Source: Cymbomonas tetramitiformis (Eukaryota > Chlorophyta > Pyramimonadophyceae > Pyramimonadales > Pyramimonadaceae). From it: a stretch of DNA of 64,000 nucleotides. The DNA is taken from contig LGRX02003699.1 in NCBI GenBank assembly GCA_001247695.2, positions 16,563-80,562 of the forward strand. The letters run 5' to 3'. A program made the translations under genes and the position numbers. The notes under the pieces were generated by a model. It was not told the DNA's origin. It made no database searches and saw nothing but the letters and a program-made list of their open reading frames with translations. Shown one piece after another: positions 58,812 through 64,000 of the stretch (position 1 is the stretch's first letter; each line of letters opens with the position of its first letter).

Positions 58812-59053
58812 TCACGGGGAGCCCAATCTTGCCACCCCCACTGTAAGGGGGGGGCACCGTGGGTCTCCTGTCTGTCACCCCTCAGCCCGATGTGTCACCA
58901 GTGTCCGTTGTCTCGTGTGTCACGGTGTGCTATAAAACACCTGACTCAGTATTTTATATCATCTTAGTATCCGAGAACACCCGCCCCTGCGAGACTGTTC
59001 TGCACACACGCACTCGAGTATATATATCTGCCTATATATCTCTCTTCTTGTCA
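58812..59053 (+). repeat. Left LTR of element 2
   Basis: It starts TCACGGGGAGCC rather than TG and ends CTTCTTGTCA. It contains a CCCCC...GGGGG hairpin near 58830-58860 and TATAAAA at 58931-58937, a probable TATA box. Its layout resembles the LTR at 6838-7073. Confidence 0.95.
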
Positions 59054-59309
59054 GGTTATCGGCCACCACTTGTGGGTGTTCGTTTATTGCTTTGGATCCC
59101 TGGAGAGCACGCCGATTCTCCTTGTAACCGCCGCACGCCGCCGGCAGCTGACGCACGTCGCCGTCCGCAACCACATTAAGACCTCGGCCACCGTTGAAGA
59201 TCGCGGCCGCGTTCAAAATTTTATTACCAAACCGTTGGCAATTTGGGCTGGAGTTGAGCCCCGTTGTCTTTGCGCTAGTTACAAGATTCCCGATTACGTA
59301 CTTCCAGCC

Positions 59310-60890
59310 ATGGTGTCTAATCGCCGAAGCCCTAGACCTGTGTTGGGGGCCCTTCGCTCCGCGCGTGCCGCCGCGGCTGCATCCGGCTCCCCTGCGGGTT
59401 CTGCACTCCCTGGCTCTGCGGCCCCTTCTCCACTGGGGGGTTCCCGCACGCCAGTGCAAAATCCCGATCCGGTGGTGCGCATGTCAGCGCTTATCAGCAA
59501 GCCGACTTTTATCTCGCTGGCTGCCACCTCCGCCGAATTTCATCGAGACGCCTCGGTCTGGGAGTCCACCCCGGTCCGGGCATCCCAGCAGTATGAGTAC
59601 ACCGACAAGCTGGACTACGCCTTCACCTACGGTGAGGAGCTCGTTAAGGTCCTCAAGTCCCATAGCTTCAAGCCGCAGAAGGGGTACACGCTCGACGGCC
59701 AGGACTCCGAGACCGACTTCGCAGTCCTTCTTGGGAATCTTCGCCACGTCCTGTCCCCCATCTCCCACTTCGAGTACGACAAGCTCTTCGACCTGGAACA
59801 CGAGTACCTCGAGTACCACTGGTCGCTGAACGAGCTGATTTTCATCATCCTCAAGGGCGTCCTCAACGGCACGGCTCTGGCGCTCTACCAGGAGTCCGCT
59901 CGAGTCCACCCCCGCGATGGACGTTGCGCCTTGCAGCGCTTACGGTACCACGTCGAGGCCTCCACGGACCCCGACACTTTCCGCTTCTGGACGAAGCTGC
60001 GGGAAACGAAGATTGACGAGACCGCCGACCCCGCCCCGCAGCTTACGGTTCTCCGCGTCCTGGGCGACAAACATCAACGCCTTCATCCCGACTACGACGA
60101 CGCTGGACGTGTGCAAGACGTACAGCACGTTCTCAGCCGGTCAGCGGCGAGCTCTCCGCACGTATCCCCACTTTATCTGGTGGTGCTACGTGAGCTCGCC
60201 GCTGGCCAAAGGTTTACATTCTCCACCCTCGCCCTCCGCATTTCCACAGTCTGGCAGACCGAGGGACACCTCTCCCGCCTGGCCACTCCCGCATCCTCGG
60301 GCGCTGGTGGTGGCAGGGCACGGACGGACGGACCTGGTGGTGCCACGTTCAACACCATGCGCACCAAGACCGTCACCAAGCCCGTCGGAGATTGGAAGCC
60401 GGCCCAAAGCCCCCGCAACCCTCACTTGATGTGGGAAGGGGTCGGCTATCCGTGCACCACGTGCTTCCGTCTGTGGGGCGTGACCGATGGGCACCTCGAC
60501 ACGGAGGGGATTTGCCCCTACGCATGCGCCGCGTCCTTTGCGCCTTCCAGGGGGCCGCCCAATGCTCCGAAGGCGCCTAAGCGCCCCACCGTTGCTGCCT
60601 GGGCTAAGCCCGCCGGTGGTGTGCCTCCTGCCGCGGCCCCTGGTCCCCCGGCGAGCCGTGGTTCGCCCTCGTTGCAGTATGCGGCTGTTGACGACGATGC
60701 CGGCGATGGCGACGATGGCGCGGCTGCGTTCCCGTTCCGCCCTTTGCTCGATCGTGACGAGCCGGGGCCCATGCCCAACACCTCCGTGGACGACGCAGAT
60801 GACGCCGACTGGCCGGCTCTCCGCACCGTCCCGTGGATCCCGCAGTTCCAGGGTGCATCGACATCCGGCTCTGCAGCAAAGCAAGATTAA
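59310..60890 (+). CDS. Gag-like protein of LTR element 2, 526 residues
   Basis: The start is taken at ATG 59310 in a good GCCATGG context; the frame is open upstream to 59070 but without ATG. The head is basic and Ala/Pro/Ser-rich. A central helical part (about residues 85-210) includes YTYTDKLDYAFTYGEEL-like and LDGQDSETDFAVLLG stretches and is the likely capsid-like region. Near residues 375-400 the pattern C-x2-C-x9-H-x6-C-x3-C is an atypical zinc-knuckle candidate. The C-terminal third is Pro/Ala-rich, then Asp-rich. No protease, reverse transcriptase or integrase motif. The intact frame with near-identical LTRs suggests recent activity. Assignment to gag rests on its position in the element and general build, not on a recognised family signature. 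Confidence 0.75.
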   Translation: MVSNRRSPRPVLGALRSARAAAAASGSPAGSALPGSAAPSPLGGSRTPVQNPDPVVRMSALISKPTFISLAATSAEFHRDASVWESTPVRASQQYEYTDKLDYAFTYGEELVKVLKSHSFKPQKGYTLDGQDSETDFAVLLGNLRHVLSPISHFEYDKLFDLEHEYLEYHWSLNELIFIILKGVLNGTALALYQESARVHPRDGRCALQRLRYHVEASTDPDTFRFWTKLRETKIDETADPAPQLTVLRVLGDKHQRLHPDYDDAGRVQDVQHVLSRSAASSPHVSPLYLVVLRELAAGQRFTFSTLALRISTVWQTEGHLSRLATPASSGAGGGRARTDGPGGATFNTMRTKTVTKPVGDWKPAQSPRNPHLMWEGVGYPCTTCFRLWGVTDGHLDTEGICPYACAASFAPSRGPPNAPKAPKRPTVAAWAKPAGGVPPAAAPGPPASRGSPSLQYAAVDDDAGDGDDGAAAFPFRPLLDRDEPGPMPNTSVDDADDADWPALRTVPWIPQFQGASTSGSAAKQD

Positions 60891-61080
60891 GATTCAGCAT
60901 CGCAGTTCGGAAGGGACCCTTCTCCATGCTCACACAGCTTGTGATTGACTCTCGAGGGAGCCGAACTCTTTAGATTTAGTTAGCACCGGACTTTTGGACA
61001 ATTTGGGATGGCGCATGCCGAACTGCTCGGGCCAGTCTGGCTCCTAGACCCTGCACTGCTCCTGTCTCTTTGCCTGGTGA

Positions 61081-61108
61081 CACCTCAACCCTACGGGGTG
61101 AGGTGGTG
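61081..61108 (+). promoter_or_regulatory. 3' hairpin and plus-strand primer region of element 2
   Basis: CACCTCA and TGAGGTG form the stem, extended inside by CCC/GGG across one mismatch, then GTG and the right LTR at 61109. The stem and the trailing GTG are the same as at 12003-12030 and 34133-34151. Confidence 0.75.
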
Positions 61109-61350
61109 TCACGGGGAGCCCAATCTTGCCACCCCCACTGTAAGGGGGGGGCACAGTGGGTCTCCTGTCTGTCACCCCTCAGCCCGATGTGTCACCAGTG
61201 TCCGTTGTCTCGTGTGTCACGGTGTGCTATAAAACACCTGACTCAGTATTTTATATCATCTTAGTATCCGAGAACACCCGCCCCTGCGAGACTGTTCTGC
61301 ACACACGCACTCGAGTATATATATCTGCCTATATATCTCTCTTCTTGTCA
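61109..61350 (+). repeat. Right LTR of element 2
   Basis: 242 bp, matching the left LTR except for GCACAGTGG in place of GCACCGTGG near its start. The duplication CGCGC follows. Confidence 0.95.
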
Positions 61351-61390
61351 CGCGCCCCCAACTCCGCAGACATAATGCAAATCGATGCAA

Positions 61391-61420
61391 GCGCAGTGGA
61401 AGCGTGGTGGGCCCATAACC
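61391..61420 (+). other. 5'-half initiator tRNA-Met-like sequence
   Basis: Thirty bases matching the D-arm through anticodon loop of plant initiator tRNA-Met (as I remember that sequence) with one difference, including GTGGTGGGCCCATAACC. The anticodon stem can still close with the following CCTAC through one G-U pair. No T-arm or acceptor stem follows, so it is not a working tRNA gene. It is a half-tRNA relic or the head of a tRNA-derived repeat. Its complement (GGTTATGGGCCC...) resembles the primer-binding sites of the three compact LTR elements. Confidence 0.7.
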
Positions 61421-62279
61421 TACCGGAATATCCAAGTACACTAGATATCAGAAAGTCCCGTACTCGTGTGGATAAACTGTGTAAGATAAATAAACCCTAA
61501 GCTAGATATACCCGGAACGGTCTCGGACGGTCTCGGAGTCTAGCCTACCTGTGACACAGCGTGTGTCACAGTACGCACCTACAGATCAGTCAGCAGTCCA
61601 GTGTTGGTCCTAGGGATCTGTCATAGGGGCCTGCACCGGGACTCCCAGTCAGGGCTGCCTATACAGATTTCAGCACAAGGTCCCGTTTGGATCCCTCGCG
61701 TGCGCGTCATTTCAAACGATGCGGTGCTACCTTTGCTTTTGCTTGCATGGTTCGAGAAAACTCTATCTTTATTGAGTTCACTGACTATCTGATATCTTTG
61801 GACTAGGATATTCCAGTATATCCACTCATCATGTGGATGTCCCTACAATATATAAACCAGCTCCGCCCTCGGACGAGCGTCGACATGCCTGCTACCTTGT
61901 GGGAAGGCCACTGCCTCCGCTTCCCCCTTCACGTCGTGCCGACTTCGCCGGCACTCCGCTCGGGCTCGCTGCGGCCACGGTCATATATATTACGCTTGTG
62001 GGAAGGCCATTGCCTCCGCTTCCCCTTCCGCCCCCACGTCGTGCCGGCTTCGACGGCACTCCCAAAGAGACTTTGAAGTCACATTAATGTATTGAAGTGC
62101 GCACCAATATATGGATCTACCTTCAAGGGATCAAAGCTTGGGATGGGCGATTCGGGGGTCGTGCGTACCCTAGCGGGCGCGCGCGGGAGGGGGCGCGCGC
62201 GGCGCACTCCCGGATCACCTATCGCTTACTTACTTACTTACAAATAAACCGCACCGTTAGTCTATAACGAACTAGACCT
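61421..62279. other. Repeat-rich spacer, no gene
   Basis: At 61628-61670 a retroelement-like phrase resembles 40250-40290. At 61890-62065 a unit of about 104 bp (TTGTGGGAAGGCCAYTGCC onward) is duplicated. At 62150-62235 GC-rich GGCGCGCGCG runs and CTTACTTACTTAC mark the edge of a dispersed repeat that is inverted at about 37690-37800. Confidence 0.6.
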
Positions 62280-62700
62280 TGAGGGTTGGGGGGGATAAAC
62301 CCCCTCGTTTTCCTCCGCTTCCCTTCCATATATTTAGCATATTACAACGAAATTCACCAGCCGTGCTGCCGGAGATCGTGGGTGCGGCATGCCCGAGGCC
62401 ATGCGTGATATTCGATGACCGCTCGATGATCCTCAATGACCGCTCGGTAGGGTTCGATAACCTCTCGATAATATTCGATGATCGCTCGATAATATTCGAT
62501 GACCACCCGATGATATTCGATGACCACTCGATACCATTCGATGATCGCTCGATGAGATTCGATGACCGCTCGGTAGGGTTCGATAACCTCTCGATGATAT
62601 TCGATGACCGCTCGATGCGATTCGATGACCACTCGATGATAGTCGATGACCACTCGGATGGTATTCGATCCGGGCCGCTCGATGAGATTCGATGCGACCA
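62280..62700. repeat. Dispersed repeat carrying a 21 bp tandem array
   Basis: 62280-62420 is an inverted relative of about 37940-38070. From about 62408 to 62665 a 21 bp unit (ATATTCGATGACCGCTCGAT type) repeats about 12 times. As the period is a multiple of three, frames stay open on both strands and would encode heptads such as IFDDRSM. No start context or neighbouring exon supports a real gene. Confidence 0.85.
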
Positions 62701-62830
62701 CTTGATATGATGACATGGTGATATGATATGATGATATGATGATATAATGACATGATGACATAATAGCACGATGACATATTGGCAGGATGACATGATGTCA
62801 TACTATCATGATGTCATGATGTTTATGTAT
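62701..62830. repeat. ATGACAT/ATGATAT microsatellite
   Basis: Irregular 7-10 bp units of the GATATGAT and GACATGAT type; no gene. Confidence 0.8.
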
Positions 62831-62909
62831 GATCATCGCAGCGAACATTCCAAGAGTGTCACGCGACTGCATGTTGAGACACTAATCACAATTAACAAAT
62901 AGGGGATGC

Positions 62910-63420
62910 TCGACTGCGCTGTCCCTGTCGTCCCCGACCAGAGTACTAATCTCGCCCAACGGTGCTCGACTTCCGTGCGCTGTCCCTGTCGTCCCCGACC
63001 AGAGTACTAATCTCGCCCAACGGTGCTCGACTTCCGTGTGATATAAATCACGGTATTTTCACTCGGGTACCATCGACTGGCCAATCGCGTTTCGGAAACG
63101 AATCGCATCCAAAACCGAATCGGACGTGCGACGCGAAATGATAGCGCCGACAAATCCAAAATGCTTGACTGCGCTGTCCCTGTCGTCCCCGACCAGAGTA
63201 CTAATCTCGCCCAACGGTGCTTCAAACTCAGAAACGTTTAAATGCCCCGTCCCTGTCGTCCCCGACCAGAGTACTAATCTCGCCCAACGGTGCTCGACTT
63301 CCGTGTGATATAAATCACGGTATTTTCACTCGGGTACCATCGACTGGCCAATCGCGCTTCGGAAACGAACCGCATCCAAAACCGAATCGGACGGGCGACG
63401 CGAAATGATAGCGCCGTCAC
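62910..63420. repeat. Tandem and segmental duplication, 62 bp and about 266 bp units
   Basis: The phrase GTCCCTGTCGTCCCCGACCA occurs at about 62921, 62983, 63176 and 63250. A longer segment containing ATCGACTGGCCAATCGCG is repeated at 63068 and 63334, about 266 bp apart, with a few substitutions. No gene. Confidence 0.85.
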
Positions 63421-63586
63421 GATTCGCGCGTGATGACCTCCACGCGACTGCATGTTGAGTCATCTCGACGTCCCATAAAAAAACGAATCGGACGGGCACG
63501 ATGGCGCGGGGTGGGGGGGGGGCGCCGTCGCGATGCGCGCTTTGATTTAATTAGTAATTGACAATTGTAATTGACAATTGCTGGAT

Positions 63587-63789
63587 GTGACACACCGACA
63601 GTAAAGACTGTCACCTGTCACTTCCTATAGTAGGCTGGGTGACCGTCACCAGTAGACGGGAAACACCCGTTAGTATTTATGTGTATCTCTTTTATCAATC
63701 TGCGACTTTTACCGTTCTGATATCGAAAACCCTTAACACAGGGTTTATTCTCCGTTATCCGATATATACGCCCGACTATATATCTGACA
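63587..63789 (+). repeat. Probable left LTR of a further compact element, cut by the window edge
   Basis: The end ATATATCTGACA followed by GGTTTGGCCCCACTTGCG resembles the LTR ends and primer-binding sites of elements 1 and 2. An AGTATTTATG and TATATACGCCCG layout and a GTGACCGTCACCAGT phrase also recall the LTR at 58812-59053. The start is uncertain (63587 or about 63609) and no second LTR can be seen inside the window. Confidence 0.5.
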
Positions 63790-64000
63790 GGTTTGGCCCC
63801 ACTTGCGCTTTATTTAGCCACTGCGACACCGCGAGGATGATTGGCTAAAGCCGGACGCTTGGGATGGAGTGAGGCGCTCCGCGCGTGGAGGTGCCGGCAG
63901 TCGCGGGTATGGCCTAAGTTTTGTGGGTTGATTTACGGCTGGCTGTAGGCCTTTGAGGACATCTTTTCTACGGATTTTAACGTTGGGTTGGTTTACGCAT
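63790..64000 (+). other. Possible internal start of the truncated element at the right edge
   Basis: Begins with the putative primer-binding site GGTTTGGCCCCAC. Nothing else can be assigned before the window ends. Confidence 0.35.

Larger units (their letters stand above)
58812..61350 (+). mobile_element. Compact gag-only LTR retrotransposon (element 2), 2539 bp, young
   Basis: Its 242 bp LTRs (58812-59053 and 61109-61350) differ at about one position. The target duplication CGCGC is at 58807-58811 and 61351-61355. Directly after the left LTR GGTTATCGGCCACCAC gives the primer-binding site, matching the anticodon region of initiator tRNA-Met. A hairpin plus GTG (61081-61108) abuts the right LTR. 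The one gene is gag-like (59310-60890); the 0.2 kb between it and the hairpin has no polymerase, so the element depends on another for reverse transcription. This corresponds to what has been called a terminal-repeat element with gag. Confidence 0.95.

Noticed and set aside
62279..62793. Heptad-repeat proteins of 120-170 codons on both strands
   Set aside because: Open frames follow from the 21 bp period of the array; no independent evidence for a gene.
62910..63420. Regularly repeated words suggesting a CRISPR array
   Set aside because: Copies are joined by duplicated sequence, not unique spacers of equal length, and the window is eukaryotic.

Overview
The window is eukaryotic nuclear DNA from a green-lineage alga with a repeat-rich genome. 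The strongest evidence is two spliced genes that can be followed exon by exon: a photosystem I light-harvesting protein with a chloroplast transit peptide (55939-57811, minus) and a photorespiratory hydroxypyruvate reductase (22569-30377, minus). A third spliced gene, for a GDPD4-like glycerophosphodiester phosphodiesterase, runs at 13109-18151 (plus). All three have many short exons with GT/AG borders and matching phases. No prokaryotic operon, Shine-Dalgarno or CRISPR organisation is present. The species cannot be fixed from the sequence.

Layout. 1-3915: AT-rich repeats and two satellite arrays (150 bp; 68/136 bp). 3961-5856: a broken, unrecognised plus-strand gene. 6838-12263: a small LTR retrotransposon split by a 3.8 kb chromodomain-BED-hAT DNA transposon (7124-10943). 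13109-18151: GDPD gene, minisatellite in an intron. 18.2-22.5 kb: mostly unexplained, with a 165 bp tandem repeat. 22569-30377: HPR1 gene of 13 exons, four of whose introns are swollen by different minisatellites; one of these holds the 183 bp assembly gap. 30.4-33.9 kb: unexplained apart from one possible exon. 33939-37285: a deleted LTR element, one LTR of which is split by a young 2 kb LTR element (33959-35955). 37.3-41.3 kb: dispersed repeats. 41318-51327: a 10 kb LTR element with no recognisable genes. 52687-53718: an internally deleted cousin of the chromodomain-hAT element. 55939-57811: the Lhca gene. 58812-61350: a young gag-only LTR element. 61.3-64 kb: repeats, a half tRNA-iMet sequence, and the start of a further LTR element at the right edge.

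How the parts relate. The most interesting system is a set of compact LTR retrotransposons (6838-12263 plus, 33959-35955 minus, 58812-61350 plus). They have different LTRs and different or no proteins, but share three signals: a primer-binding site beginning GGTTAT directly after the 5' LTR, which matches the anticodon region of initiator tRNA-Met; a short hairpin (CACCTCA...TGAGGTG) plus GTG abutting the 3' LTR; and 5 bp target duplications. None encodes reverse transcriptase in this window, so they look like parasites moved in trans by one autonomous, probably copia-like, element. Their LTRs range from identical to about 96% identical, so the group has been active over a long period and until recently.
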